Under the pieces are notes generated by a model. It saw nothing but the letters and a program-made list of their open reading frames with translations. It was not told the DNA's origin and did not search any database. The position numbers and the translations under genes are program-made. Of a stretch of 64,000 nt of DNA, positions 10,701 through 20,833 are shown piece after piece. Source of the stretch: Macrosoma leucophasiata (taxonomy: Eukaryota > Arthropoda > Insecta > Lepidoptera > Hedylidae); assembly GCA_036365455.1 (NCBI GenBank), contig JAWQUS010000002.1, positions 3,720,001-3,784,000 of the forward strand. Reading direction: 5' to 3'. How positions within the stretch are numbered: the first letter of the stretch is position 1; each line of letters opens with the position of its first letter.

Positions 10701-13700
10701 GCAGCACCGCGAGAACCGCTTAGGGGCCTCGTCGATGCGCATTTTTTGTGAGTGTGACGTTTCGAACGTTTTGTACGAGGTTTCCATACTGTTCATATTT
10801 TTACTGTGCTTCAGCGGTCAGGTGGGAATGTACGGCTCTGTAATTTTCGGCACAGAGGCATTGCACCTTAGGCCTCAGGAGTGGTAACGCATCTGAAATT
10901 TGACCTTGGTCTTTGTGTGAGTGTCTATAGGCTGTAGTCATCACATAACATCAATGTGAACTGCATGCTTGCTTGCCGTTTCCACTACATCAAAAATTAA
11001 ATATATATCTGTAAAGATCTATTCGAAATAAAAATATTTTCTTTCTTTCTTATATCGGAAACTAAGCTCTACTAAAACACTAGTAGCTCACCACTTCAGC
11101 AAAATTATCAATATGCTGTATCCTGTCACCATAAGGTATGATGATCTTCTGACCGTACCCGTGGAAAGAGAAGTAATACATCAGTCTCTCTCGCTTCTGG
11201 TTCACGAGTTTCTGAAGAGCTACAGACTCTGATTCGGAAAATGGTGACGGACCGCAGTAGTATTCATCGTTTGGATTATTGCTTGAGCCATGTCCTGCGA
11301 TAAAAAATCGGCAATTTTTCATCGTGGATTGATTATTTTCTTATCAAGATGGAGCTTATTGGATGATTTTTAGGGCTCCAATCGTCAATGGAAAAATACC
11401 GAACCCAATTTTTTTCCTCTTTTTTTCTATTTATTTCAGGCAACAAATGTAAGACTATAAGTAAAACAAAGGCCCATGTAAATATACACCTTACAGACTA
11501 ACATACATATTAATAACACTATGAACTAACACTACACGTGATTGCGCCGACGTAATGCGCGGTTTTTCTGTCGGGAGCTGTCCTCGAAATTTCCGAAACT
11601 CCCTGCGACCAGAACTCCTCCTTCGTGAAAGTCGGCAGGTGCTGCGTCGGCACTCTCACCAAATAGTAATTGAAATTCACTCTATGGCGACTCTCAGAGT
11701 GAAATTCGTCTTGACGCGGATGTAGTCGACGAGATCTTCAACTTTCGTCGACCAGTGCAGTCTGGACACGTACAGTTGCGTTGATGTTTTTTTTTTTTTT
11801 TTTTTTTATGTAATTGAAGTGGCAAACAAGCATGCAGTTCACATTGATGTTAAGTGATGACTGCAGCCTATAGACACCTACACAAAGACCAAGGTCAAAA
11901 TGCAAATGCGTTACCACTCCTGAGGCCTAAGGTGTTATGACTCTGTGCCGGAAATTACAGGGCCGTACATTACCACCTGACCGGAACACGATAGTGGTGA
12001 ACACTACCATTTAGCGGCAAGTAAATCAGGTAATGCGGTGGTGCCTACGCCCGCGAGCTCCGTCACTGGAGCTCTACCACCAGTAAAGATCATTGGTGTG
12101 TCTGTCTGTCTGTCTGTCCGTCTGTCACAGCCAATTTTCTTCGAAAGTACTGGATCGACTGTGTTGAAAATTGATGCAAATTACTTACCCAAATATAGAT
12201 GTGTTACAAAAATAAGTACTTACTTAACTGGTGGTAGAATTCCAGTAAAGGAGCACTAAGGCGTAGGTACAATCGCATTACCTAATTAATCTATTTGCCG
12301 CCAAATGATAGTGTTCAGCACTATCGTGTACAGGTTATGTGGTAGTGTAGGTCCCCGTAATAACTATCACAGAGAAATATTTATATTTATAAATAATAAT
12401 AAGGGCAACCCAGTATACATCCCACTGCTGGGCACGAGTCTCTCCCCTTTTTGGGGAGATGCCTGGAGCTTACTCCACCACGCTGCTCCAATGCGGGTTA
12501 GTGGAGATACGGGTGAGTGGCCAACTCGGCCTGTCGGATGTTTTCAAACTGCCCATTAGACCTCCGACAAGGTTTAATGACTGCTATCTATCGATAGCAA
12601 CCGGGACCGATGGCTTAACGTGCCCTCCGAAGCACGGAAACGCGCATTACAAACGCAACACGAATAAGGGTCATAGCTCACTACAGCCACCCGGCACTTT
12701 ACTGGTGGTAGAGCTCCAGTGACGGAACTCGTGGGCGTAGGAGCCACCGCATTACCTAATGTACTTGCCGCTAAATCGCAGTGTTCAGTACTATCGTGTT
12801 CCGGTCGGGTGGTAATGTACGGTCCTGTAATTTCCGGACCAGAGGCATAACACCTTAGGCCTCAGGAGTGGCAACGCATTTGCATTTTGACCTGTGGTCA
12901 TTTTGTGAGTGTCTATAGGCTGCAGTCATTACTTAACATCAACGTGAACTGCATGCTTGTTTGCCACTTTTATTACATTAAAAAAAAACCCTGCACCTGG
13001 CGTCAAACTGGATGTCAACGATCGCTTGGGTGACGGTGACTCTGAGCCGGGAGACTATGCCGACGTGAGACAACGTTAGGTTAGGTTAGCGACGTTGGGT
13101 GACGGTTGGTATTTTCTACGTGCTACGCACACAGGTGCATGTGTAAATACACGTCACTGATTGATGTGACTGTGTAATAGAGATCGGAGTTTTGGCGGGA
13201 ACCTTGAGAGAGGCGTGTGGTGCTTTTATTTTATTTCATTTTCTTAGTGTTGTGTTGAGTTATATTAAATAAAGTTGGTGGTATTTTGTTTGATATAGGC
13301 TTATTACAGTGCCCGTGTATAGTGAAATAGAATATCAGTGCGAAAACACGGCTTTTCAGTTTGCCTCCAAAACTTCATTTGAAATATTCTGGTAAAGCAG
13401 CCATCGCTTTATTCGAATTACTGACTGTGACTCTGACTGACTGACTTATAATTGACCGACTGACTCTTACTTTTACGCTGGAAATATGCGTAATAGCGAT
13501 GCCACTATACTAAAAAAAAAAGAGGTCAAATTATGCGTTTGTGTGGAATTTTGGCGGAGTGTCCGCGGTGTGGTGCAGGCGCAGCGCAGGCGTCTACCGC
13601 TTCAAAACTTTTAAATTCAATTTCAAGGTGACATTCGTGAATTACACTGAAGCGGTGTGGTGTAGGCAGCAGGCACTCTCGCCGCCACCCGGCCTTACAG

Positions 13701-16520
13701 ATCGCTGACATCCAATTTGTGGCCTACAGAAATGGTAACTTACTTCCAAATTCATGGTTAAAATTTCTATTTAAATCGACTCCAACACTACCACCAGCGC
13801 TCCTTCGGTTTTTACGCCACATTCGATCCTATAAATGAAAATATATATATATAAAATCCTTAGATGCGACATTATTATTCATTTATTTAATCATACAGTT
13901 ATATTATTGACTGCTTCAGTATTTTAGTGGTAGCATGTCACTACTGGTACGCTCGGCTAGAGTCTAGGGTTCGATTCCCGGGTAGAAGGCTTCCAGAGAC
14001 AAATATGTGAAATTCAGTATTTCTAGTTCCATTGGGATTCTTCCATTTTCTGTGGGTTTTCCAGTATCTCGGGAGTTTGGTGATTACCCAAGAATGTCAA
14101 CAAGCTATCCATCGCCGCCTATCACATGGGTCAACACGTATGTACGCTTAAATGCATGCATTTTGCTTCACTGGTGGTAGAGCCCAGTGACGGAGCTCGC
14201 GGGCGTAGGCACCACCGCATTACCTAATATACTTGCCGCTAAATGGTAGTGTTCAGCACTATCGTGTTCCGGTCAGGTGGTAATGTACGGCCCTGTAATT
14301 TCTGGCACAGAGGCATAACACCTTAGGCCTCAGGAGTGGCAACGCATCTGCATTTTGACCTCTAGTCATTGTGTGGGTGTCTATAGGCTGCAGTCATCAC
14401 TTAACATCAGTGTGAACTGCATGCTTGTTTGCGACTAGCATTATATAAAAAAAAAAATAATGAAAAAAGATCAACTTGTGTCGTGGGTGCCGTTTTACAC
14501 ATACAACACATACACAAACACCCAGACCCTGAACTAATATCTGTAGGCTATACAAATATTTGTCTTGGTGTGGGGATCGAACTGGCGACCCGTCGAATCA
14601 GACAGTCTACTCACACCGCTGGACTAACCAGGTCCTCAAATTAGTAAAATTATTTTTTTATTATATTTCCTAAAGTATTTTCTGTATTTTTTTTATAAAT
14701 TTCAATTTTCAATTTTTTTTATAGTTTTCAAATCAGAAACGTACCGTCTTACTTAGAAAAAAACAAACGAATCCGTATTCGTAATTGTTGAATGCACTAA
14801 ATAATTCAAAATAGGACTTACCACTTTCAAACTATAATCGAAACCATCAGGATTCAAGACGGGCACCAGAATCCAATTATACTTCCACGCCAGCTCCTTC
14901 AAACGCTTGTTATTGGACTCCTCAGCTTGAACCAACTGTTTGATCAAATATGTGACATACGCTATCGAAATCCATTCATTACCATGTATCCCGGCATCGA
15001 CTATAATCCTCCCTTTTGGTTTAGTTCTTTTAATAGCAATAGCAAAAATATCTCTGCCTTCAGCTGATTTACCAATAGTCTTTAACTCGGTTATTTTTGG
15101 ATATTGCATAGCTATGTCTGCCAGCCATTGATAAATGTCCTCTAAGCTATGATAGTAGTCCCAAGAGAATGTTTCAGCGTGCAATCGCATGTATCTTCGC
15201 ACTGTTTGGTCGTCAAACGCTCTGAAATATTGGTGCAGTAAAAATGCAATATCATTCTATAAATTCGGATAATGTTACTGCAACGTGCAATAGATTTTGC
15301 TCGACGGGAATATTGAATGGTCAAAAAGGTCGTAGTCATTTTTGAAAATCTGTTATTGAAATTGTTGACAAATTGAATAACATTTATTCAAATAATGTTA
15401 TGATGATGAACGTAACTTCACGAATGTAATTCCCGAAGAATCGGGTATGCAGAGGTTAATGCATGCATTCAAGCATACATGCAAACACTCAGGATTCACC
15501 GGTTGCTTTATCGGCCATGTAACAGGTGGCAAGCTTGTTAACATCTCCGGGCACCTAACCAAACTCCGAGGTACGGGGAAACTTCCAGAAAATGGAAAAA
15601 TTATAGTTACATCAGAGATAAAGGATTTTACATCCTTATATTTGATAGCCGCCGAGTGCCCTTGACCCGGAAATCGAAACCAGAACCCCAGCGTTATAAA
15701 AGAGGCCAGCTACCACTATGCTACTGAAGCAGTATGATGTCGATTAGCTTTGATGAGAATCAATAGGTAAGTAAAACTAGGTAGGCCAAGGTAATTAAAA
15801 AAAATATTATAAAGTTATTTTTTATATTACACGGACCTAATATTTAAAAGAAGGTCACGTGGTGAAGTATTAAGGTAATCTATGCTTTTTAACCAACTTC
15901 GAAAAAAGGAGGAGGTTCTCAATTCGTCCGGATCTTTTTTTTTTTCAAAAAAAGATCCGGACCGGTCTTCAAACCTATGAGTAGGTAAATACGTAGCCCA
16001 TATTAAAGTAATTGAGTTTATTTTTCGCTTTTCAGTGTTTTTGTCTATTCAGTTTTGAATATTTTTTTGAAGGCGGTTTTTTTTTAATTTTAAAATAATT
16101 TATTGTATACATCATGTTGCGGTATTAACACAACACTTATGTGAGCTGCAGAGCTACAAGTTTGGTTTCCACACTCATAACAGAAAGTTATCCATATTTA
16201 ACACCATCAAAAACCGGCACTCACCTTTGTACATCGCGTAATAAAACAGAATTATCCAATTTGAAATGCTCCAATCTCTCCTTAAAAAGATCCAGGTCAG
16301 TAGGGTTCACCAAAAGCTGGACGTCATTGTACAATCTGTACGGTCTACTCCAAAATAAGACGTCAATATATTTGGTCTTCTCCAAATTCTGCAGAAACTT
16401 CAGCTGGTCTCTTTCTACTGGGACTACATTGTATAAAGTATAATTGTCATAACGTCTACTCTGGCTAAATATAAAGTTGATTATAAAAATAAATGTAGGG
16501 GCCAAAAATTTTGTGTACAT
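7729..16520 (-). CDS. Carboxypeptidase A-like zymogen with altered active site, gene B, 7 exons
   Basis: Predicted exons in transcript order: 16225-16520, 14822-15221, 13744-13828, 11092-11294, 10327-10411, 8447-8501, 7729-7936. All junctions use GT/AG in compatible phase, giving 443 aa. Residues 1-20 are a signal peptide, followed by a propeptide. Zinc ligands are kept (His178, Glu181 in HGNEW; His305 in FHGYG), as are Arg237, Asn252-Arg253, Tyr307 and Tyr358. Position 71 is Asn180 instead of Arg. The catalytic base (Glu270 in bovine CPA) is Tyr381 in TFYLRDNG, so normal peptidase activity is unlikely. Position 255 is Ala365. Exons 3-7 match gene A in phase; exons 4, 5 and 6 match exactly in length (203, 85, 55 nt). 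Exon 2 (400 nt) is continuous where gene A has two exons. The absence of stops and frameshifts argues against a decayed pseudogene. Introns contain SINEs, a Helitron-like element and a MITE. Whether it is a pseudoenzyme or has novel chemistry is undecided. Confidence 0.88.
7985..8291 (-). mobile_element. S3 SINE, tRNA-headed, near full length
   Basis: The minus strand starts CTGCCTCGGTAGCCTAGTGG, containing box A TAGCCTAGTGG. A box B-like GGGTTCGATAG follows. It ends AGGCGTGAAGTTACGTTT. Sits in the last intron of gene B and runs up to exon 7. Confidence 0.7.
8580..8672 (-). repeat. R1 tail fragment
   Basis: GTGGCAAACAAGCATACAC and ACTGCAGCCTATACAC on the minus-strand family orientation. Confidence 0.55.
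8686..8722. repeat. Perfect 15-bp inverted repeat
   Basis: CCTAAACTATTAAAG, a 7-nt loop, then CTTTAATAGTTTAGG. Confidence 0.8.
8801..9006 (+). mobile_element. S2 SINE, tRNA-derived, full length
   Basis: The head folds like a tRNA: acceptor CCCGGT with ACCGGG, box A TAGTCCAGCGG, box B GGGTTCGATCCCC. The body follows (ATTTGTTTCGGGTCTGGGTG, CACCCACGACACAGG, GTGAGTGTAA) and the tail is A-rich. In a gene B intron. Confidence 0.8.
9200..9242 (+). repeat. (ACAG)n microsatellite
   Basis: Interrupted ACAG repeats after CCGAGATTAACCCCAACAA; probably the tail of a degenerate transposon beginning near 9010. Confidence 0.7.
9571..10296 (+). mobile_element. Helitron-like element with three internal tandem repeats
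   Basis: Begins TCTAAACTAATATTATAAAG after an A and ends CGGGCCGCTAG before a T, fitting the 5'-TC...CTAG-3' insertion into AT used by Helitrons. A GC-rich pairing (CCCGC with GCGGG) lies near the 3' end. Inside, a unit of about 166-173 bp occurs three times, starting near 9698, 9864 and 10037. No replication/helicase gene, so non-autonomous. Lies in gene B intron 5. Confidence 0.6.
9698..10209 (+). repeat. Three tandem units of about 170 bp
   Basis: Each unit runs from ATTCGAAAGCTACATTATCC through AATAGGGTTCCGTAAGATAT and AGACACAAGGTGTAAAAAAT to GCGTACGCTGCCTAAA. Spacings are 166 and 173 bp, with few mismatches. Confidence 0.9.
10498..10992 (+). mobile_element. R1 copy split by a MITE
   Basis: R1 is complete if 10596-10808 and one copy of the 7-bp duplication are removed: the head ends TAGTGTTCACTTCAGC and resumes GGTCAGGTGGGAATG. 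Confidence 0.7.
10596..10808. mobile_element. MITE M2 with about 80-bp terminal inverted repeats
   Basis: The left arm CACAGTACAAATATGAACAG mirrors the right arm (TTCATATTTTTACTGTG) over about 80 bp with roughly ten mismatches. It is flanked by CTTCAGC on both sides (10589-10595, 10809-10815), a 7-bp target duplication that may be 8 with one change. hAT-like is possible. Confidence 0.75.
11540..11786 (-). pseudogene. Degenerate LINE ORF1 (gag-like) fragment
   Basis: The minus strand reads YVSRLHWSTKVEDLVDYI and, after a frame change, FNYYLVRVP, HLPTFTKEEFWSQGV and ISRTAPDR. This matches my memory of a domain common in insect LINE ORF1/gag-like proteins. At least one frameshift and one stop. 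An R1 copy is inserted at its upstream end. Confidence 0.45.
11787..12084 (-). mobile_element. R1 SINE-like repeat, full length
   Basis: Long poly(T) (A-tail on the minus strand) at 11787-11807, complete body, head ending CTGGAGCTCTACCACCAGT. Little diverged. Confidence 0.8.
12229..12375 (+). repeat. R1 head half, diverged
   Basis: ACTGGTGGTAGAATTCCAG to GTCCCCGTAATAACTATCAC; uses the older middle sequence type with CTATCACAG. Confidence 0.5.
12403..12665 (-). repeat. S4 SINE, head-less
   Basis: GGGCAACCCAGTATACATCC to CGGAAACGCGCATTAC; truncated before the tRNA-like head. Confidence 0.65.
12701..12988 (+). mobile_element. R1 SINE-like repeat, full length
   Basis: Complete from ACTGGTGGTAGAGCTCCAG to ATTACATTAAAAAAAA; inserted next to S4. 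Confidence 0.75.
13089..13570. repeat. Repeat shared with 0.7 kb, with a possible LTR end inside
   Basis: 13089-13190 and 13524-13570 match 691-890. The intervening part has TTAAATAAAGTTGG (polyadenylation-like) then TATTACAGTGCCCGTGTATAG, resembling an LTR end plus primer-binding site. No coding region or second LTR seen; the LTR reading is weak. Confidence 0.35.
13907..14166 (+). repeat. S3 SINE, diverged
   Basis: Head CTTCAGTATTTTAGTGGTAGC, box B GGGTTCGATTCCCGGG, body TTCCATTTTCTGTGGG and TATCACATGGGTCA, ending at AAATGCATGCA where R1 begins. Confidence 0.6.
14170..14459 (+). mobile_element. R1 SINE-like repeat, full length
   Basis: ACTGGTGGTAGAGCCCAGTG to GCATTATAT plus A-tail, inserted at the end of the S3 copy. 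Confidence 0.75.
14473..14634 (-). repeat. S2 SINE, diverged
   Basis: Minus-strand head CTGGTTAGTCCAGCGGTGTG, box B remnant AGTTCGATCCCC, body in order. In a gene B intron. Confidence 0.65.
15412..15735 (-). mobile_element. S3 SINE, near full length
   Basis: From GAACGTAACTTCACGAATG to GCTACTGAAGCAG; the tRNA-like head lies at the high-coordinate end. In gene B intron 1. Confidence 0.65.
15928..15962. repeat. 15-bp hairpin
   Basis: TCCGGATCTTTTTTT facing AAAAAAAGATCCGGA, separated by a short T-rich loop. Confidence 0.7.
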
Positions 16521-16634
16521 GATTTTTGATTTCTGTATCAGTCGAAATGACGTTTGGCTTTTGACGTGGTAGAGTTTTTAAAAATGATAGCTTACAAAAA
16601 GAGGAATGATAAGGAAACGCATATTCTTTCCAAC

Positions 16635-16830
16635 CTCCGCTGCACGTAACAGTGCTGCCGCCGCAGTGCTGCCGCAGCCCCATATTTCTCTATTTTTTAC
16701 GGCGTTGCTGCGGCGACTTGTCGCGTGGCTCGGAATGTAATCTCATATCCTTCTAGTCTAGATAATATATGGAGACAGACCATTAATGCTGTAGCAGCAC
16801 CGCGGCGGAGCACTGTTGCGTGCAGCGGAG
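16635..16830. mobile_element. MITE M7, GC-rich terminal inverted repeats
   Basis: The left arm CTCCGCTGCACGTAACAGTG and the right arm CACTGTTGCGTGCAGCGGAG pair over about 29 bp. The interior is CGG/CTG-rich. Starts about 115 bp upstream of gene B's start codon. Confidence 0.65.
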
Positions 16831-16899
16831 TTCACATTTGTACCTTTAACCTTTTCTAGTGGTACGAGAGTACGATTCGCTAGTGTTATTTTACACTGT

Positions 16900-17050
16900 T
16901 GCACCAAAGCCTCCCCATGATTGGCGATCGCAGTGGCAGTAGTTTTATCGCTGGATGCTACTGCCCATCTTGCGTTATTGCACTTACTACCACGTCATTG
17001 GAATCGTTTGACCGCCATTGTTCGGTTCACTGCCTGCACGAGTGAAAGAA
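16900..17050 (-). repeat. SINE-like repeat shared with 52.8 kb
   Basis: The minus strand has GTGAACCGAACAATGGCGG, AATAACGCAAGATGGGCAG and CTGCCACTGCGATCGCCAAT, in the same order as 52820-52960. Confidence 0.5.
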
Positions 17051-17258
17051 TTCTCTTCCAGTAGAAGAAAATTCTTCCGCTAGTGGACGGAGGGGTTGTC
17101 ACGTCACGACGCCAGAATTAAGTAGTAGAATTAGTAATGCTTCTATTTTTGTTTAAAATTGGAGAGAAATTATTTGATTTATTATAACTTTTTAAATGAT
17201 GGTCAATTTGGCTGCTTAAAAAAAAAATGTTATAATGTCTGAGAATCATTTTTAGCAA

Positions 17259-17447
17259 ATAATATTTATCGAGAGTTTTATTTGTAGAATATCTCGTTCA
17301 AACTAAATTTCGTTTAAACTTTTTATTAGGACCTAAAGCATATATATTGTTAGATTTCTACAATTGGCTATGGGTTCCATAGTTAGTTTCGAAATTTAGT
17401 TTGAACGAGATACGATATTCTACAAATAAAACTCTCGATAAATATAA
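17259..17447. mobile_element. MITE M6, foldback with about 50-bp arms
   Basis: ATTTATCGAGAGTTTTATTT and the next 32 bp recur inverted at 17390-17447, with a short indel near GATAC. Confidence 0.7.
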
Positions 17448-18467
17448 TTTCCTAATGCGAAACCCCTCATGGGCGAATCATACTTGCAGCATTTTTAAAT
17501 CAATATACTTCGTAATCCCGACATGTCCTTACTGTTCTAATTATTTCATTATTGAATAGAACCATACAAATTTAAATATTATTCATATTTCTTTGGATAT
17601 AACAATACGATGTACAAATGGTCCCTCACTGATTTACGCGCTGTACCTACATAAATTTTGTCAACACTTATAGGGATGCTAGACAAAGGGCTCTTGAATT
17701 ATAGATCCTATTGTATTAACTGTGATAGAAGACATCTTAAAATACACCATCTAAGGGGATTCTAACTTCAGTAAAAATTCTAGTAATATGGTATGAAAAG
17801 AAGTTGGAAATGGATATCCCAAAATGAGCTTAAGCGTATTATAGCTCTAACTACAGCTTTTACTTTGATCATAATAATGGTCTGGCTGGAATAAACCGAA
17901 GCATAATAAATATATCTATACCTGAGAGCTTTGGTGATCACTTGTTTCAGTAATGTTTTGCTTATTATCCGTTCGCCAGTGGAATGTCAAAAATTCAAAT
18001 TTAGAACTCTGCGCGTCCGCTCAGCGGACATTCAACAGACATGGGTTTGAGCACTAATGGGCGAGACCTAGGTTTAGAAAAACCAGCTTTTCTCCTAATC
18101 TAATTGGAATTTTGTACAATTCCAATTAGTTTTATCATTAATATAATATTTTTAATATATATTTTTTCCCTTATTCATGATATTGAATTGCATTGCAACT
18201 GTCATTTGTGAAATAAAATGGGTTACGTAAAAACTACCCACAAATTCACATAAAAAAAATCATTAAAAAAAATAAATCGATTGTTAGATCTTAAATTGTA
18301 TTTTTTTATTCATTATTACTTACTTAATAAAATAAAAACCAAAACGCTTATGTTCCAATACATTTTTTGTATACTACACGTGTTTAAAAGTTCGTACAAA
18401 AAAACGGCTCTCTTCAAATGGCACATAAGGGATCCTTCCGTTTGGCAAAATATGTTTTCGTCAAATT
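17448..18467. other. No gene recognised
   Basis: AT-rich. Only a 12-bp hairpin at 18100-18129 (CTAATTGGAATT/AATTCCAATTAG) was noticed. Confidence 0.5.
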
Positions 18468-18637
18468 TTACATCCCAAATAACTTATCGCAAAACTTTCA
18501 TTCCCAAAAGGATCTTTAGCAAATTTATATTTCGCATTTTAATCACTTGGTCAAATATTAATTGGGCAACTTTTACTTGCTCAAGTTTTATTAAGTCAAA
18601 TATACATTAAGCAAATGCATTTTGTATAAAATTATGT
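18468..18637 (+). repeat. 170-bp direct repeat, left copy
   Basis: Identical base for base to 19301-19470; starts TTACATCCCAAATAACTTAT and ends GTATAAAATTATGT. It borders the RTE insertion and is best read as a very long target-site duplication. Confidence 0.9.
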
Positions 18638-19300
18638 CGAATGTCCTTGTTACGCCCACTCCTGTTATGGTCGAGGGTACTACACTCGAAGTTGTTGACG
18701 ATTACGTATACCTGGGACAAACGGTCCAGTTAGGTAGGTCCAACTTCGAGAAAGAGGTCAATCGCCGAATCCAACTCGGATGGGCAGCGTTCGGGAAGCT
18801 GCGTTATATCTTCTCGTCCAATTTACCGCAGTGTCTAAAGAAGAAGGTCTTTGACCAGTGTGTGTTGCCAGTGATGACATACGGAACAGAAACGTGGTCG
18901 CTCACTATGGGCCTCATAAGAAGGCTCAAGGTCACTCAGAGAGCGATGGAGAGGGCTATGCTCGGAGTTACTCTGCGAGATCGAATCAGAAATGAGGAGA
19001 TCCGCATGAGGACCAAAGTAACCGACATAGCCCATCGAATAGTGAAACTCAAGTGGCAGTGGGCAGGGCACATAGCTCGCAGAACTGACGGCCGTTGGGG
19101 CAGAAGAGTTCTAGAGTGGCGACCGCGTACCGGAAGACGAAGCGTAGGCAGGCCCCCCACGAGGTGGACCGACGACCTGGTGAAGGTCGCGGGCAATCGT
19201 TGGATGAGGGCGGCCCGGGACCGTTCGTTGTGGCATTCTTTGGGGGGGGCCTTTGTCCAGCAGTGGACGTCTTTTGGCTGAAATGATGATGATGATGATG
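18638..19300 (+). mobile_element. 5'-truncated RTE-clade LINE with (GAT)n tail
   Basis: Open frame through 19281 coding the C-terminal part of an RTE-type endonuclease/reverse transcriptase: DDYVYLGQ, NRRIQLGWAAFGKLR, FDQCVLPVMTYGTETW, HIARRTDGRW, RPPTRWTDDLVK. The element ends in ATGATGATGATGATG, the trinucleotide tail expected of RTE. The intact frame and the identical flanking repeats suggest recent insertion. Confidence 0.85.
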
Positions 19301-19470
19301 TTACATCCCAAATAACTTATCGCAAAACTTTCATTCCCAAAAGGATCTTTAGCAAATTTATATTTCGCATTTTAATCACTTGGTCAAATATTAATTGGGC
19401 AACTTTTACTTGCTCAAGTTTTATTAAGTCAAATATACATTAAGCAAATGCATTTTGTATAAAATTATGT
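19301..19470 (+). repeat. 170-bp direct repeat, right copy
   Basis: Perfect copy of 18468-18637, offset 833 bp, starting immediately after the (GAT)n tail. Confidence 0.9.
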
Positions 19471-19809
19471 TCCAAAAAATTGGGTTGTTCAAATTTTAAT
19501 TTAAATATGGGTGGTAAATTGTGAAAGTATGAAAAGTCTGATAAAAATCATTGGGCAAGAAAGACTGGGACCGTGGGCGCCCCCGACACATTCAGGCTAG
19601 GTCGAAGGATAAGTCCTTATAACGGTATAGTTTTGTTTTCGCTGATAGTACTAATTTGCCAAGTTTTTAATGCGGTGAATGACTAAATGCCAAAAATGCC
19701 CAAATATTAGTAATCCGCTTATTATACATTACTGATCATCATAATTTAAGCTGAAAAGCGGCCAATGCTGAATAAAAGCCGTCCCCAAAGATTAATAAAA
19801 AATAATAAT

Positions 19810-19922
19810 AAAATACGCTTACACTCACAGCCCTACAGTAGGCATAAACCTGTGTCGTGGGTGCCGTTGTACACATACAACACATACACAAACACCCAGA
19901 CCCGAAACAAATATCTGTAGGC
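19810..19922 (-). repeat. S2 SINE body, head-less
   Basis: TACACTCACAGCCCTACAG to AACAAATATCTGTAGGC; ends where an RTE fragment starts. Confidence 0.6.
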
Positions 19923-19924
19923 AT

Positions 19925-20118
19925 GATGATTGACACAAGGAACGGTCCTGGGCCGCCTTCATCCAGCGAAGGCCCGCGATCTTTAGCAGGTCGTCGGTCC
20001 ACCTCGTGGGGGAGCGTGAGGGAGCCTGACTATGCTTCGTCGCCCGATACGCGGTCGCCATTCGAGAACTCTTCCGTCCCACTGGCCGTCAGTTCTTCGA
20101 GCTATGTGCCCTGCCTGC
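19925..20118 (-). repeat. RTE fragment
   Basis: The minus strand matches the C-terminal coding region of 18638-19300 (RSPTRWTDDLLKIAGLRW) but lacks the last 40 bp. It ends near GCACATAGCTCGA. Confidence 0.65.
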
Positions 20119-20400
20119 TTAAAAGAAGAAAAAAGAAAAGAAAACATTTATTTGGACAGCACAGAGACATGACGATGCAAATTGCCAGACAATTAGGTAC
20201 ACAGGTACAATTAAACAAAAAGCAAAAACAATAACAATTAAAAAAGAAAAAAAAAGAGATTAAGTCTCACGGCTGGTCCACATGGGAGCCCAGATCAGTT
20301 TCATGTCAAGTCGATAACATCAATCGACTTGACGCTGATTTTCATCCGACACCCTGGTGTTTCACGGATGTCAAGCAGATCAAACAAATTTAAATTAATA
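20119..20400 (-). repeat. Retroelement 3' region shared with 31.4 kb
   Basis: The plus strand reads AAGAAGAAAAAAGAAAAGAA, AACATTTATT, CTGGTCCACATGGGAGCCCA and TCATGTCAAGTC, in the same order as 31360-31640. A short inverted pair around ATCGACTTGAC lies inside. Confidence 0.45.
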
Positions 20401-20539
20401 ATGGTTAACAATATATACTTACATATTTTATCAGAAAAAATAATATAGCGTATTTACGATAATTATACATAAATTCTTATTATACCATTTTGACATCTTA
20501 GCGCCATCCCATCTTCCAAGCACGGCGTGCTCCGCTGGC

Positions 20540-20833
20540 ACTGCTGCTGCAACTGCGGAGACCCTGAAACAGCGCAAATATAGTACACTTCCAGAGGACT
20601 ATATATTTGTGCCTTTCGGGGTCGAAACTCTTGGTCCATGGGGCCCCAGTGCTCGGCTCTTATTCAAAGAGATCGCGAAACGGCTGGTCGACACTTCCCG
20701 TGACCAGAGGGCTGGCCAATTTTTAGGTCAAAGAATCAGCATTGCCATCCAACGAGGCAATGCTGCTAGCCTTCTGGGTACCATAACACAGGAAGGCAGT
20801 GATGCGGAAATTTTAGACACATGTTGTTTTTAG
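20540..20833 (+). pseudogene. LINE reverse-transcriptase polyprotein, C-terminal end
   Basis: Frame reads TLKQRKYSTLPEDYIFVPF then GVETLGPWGPSAR, FLGQRISIAIQRGNAASLLG. From memory this ETLGPWGPSA...QRISIAIQRGNAAS signature ends many animal LINE polyproteins. Only the end is left; the frame is open for about 95 codons to a stop at 20833. Confidence 0.6.

Noticed and set aside
12305..12722. 84- and 87-codon frames
   Set aside because: They translate S4 and R1 repeat sequence; the same peptides recur at 40.2 and 49.4 kb.
13130..13345. Solo LTR
   Set aside because: AATAAA and a primer-site-like CAGTGCCCGTG are present, but no TG...CA boundaries or target duplication could be fixed.
14940..15131. 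63-codon plus-strand frame
   Set aside because: Antisense shadow of gene B exon 2.
16141..16443. 100-codon plus-strand frame
   Set aside because: Antisense shadow of gene B exon 1.
7729..16520. Calling gene B a pseudogene
   Set aside because: No stop or frameshift, all splice sites fit, zinc ligands kept; only two catalytic positions are changed.
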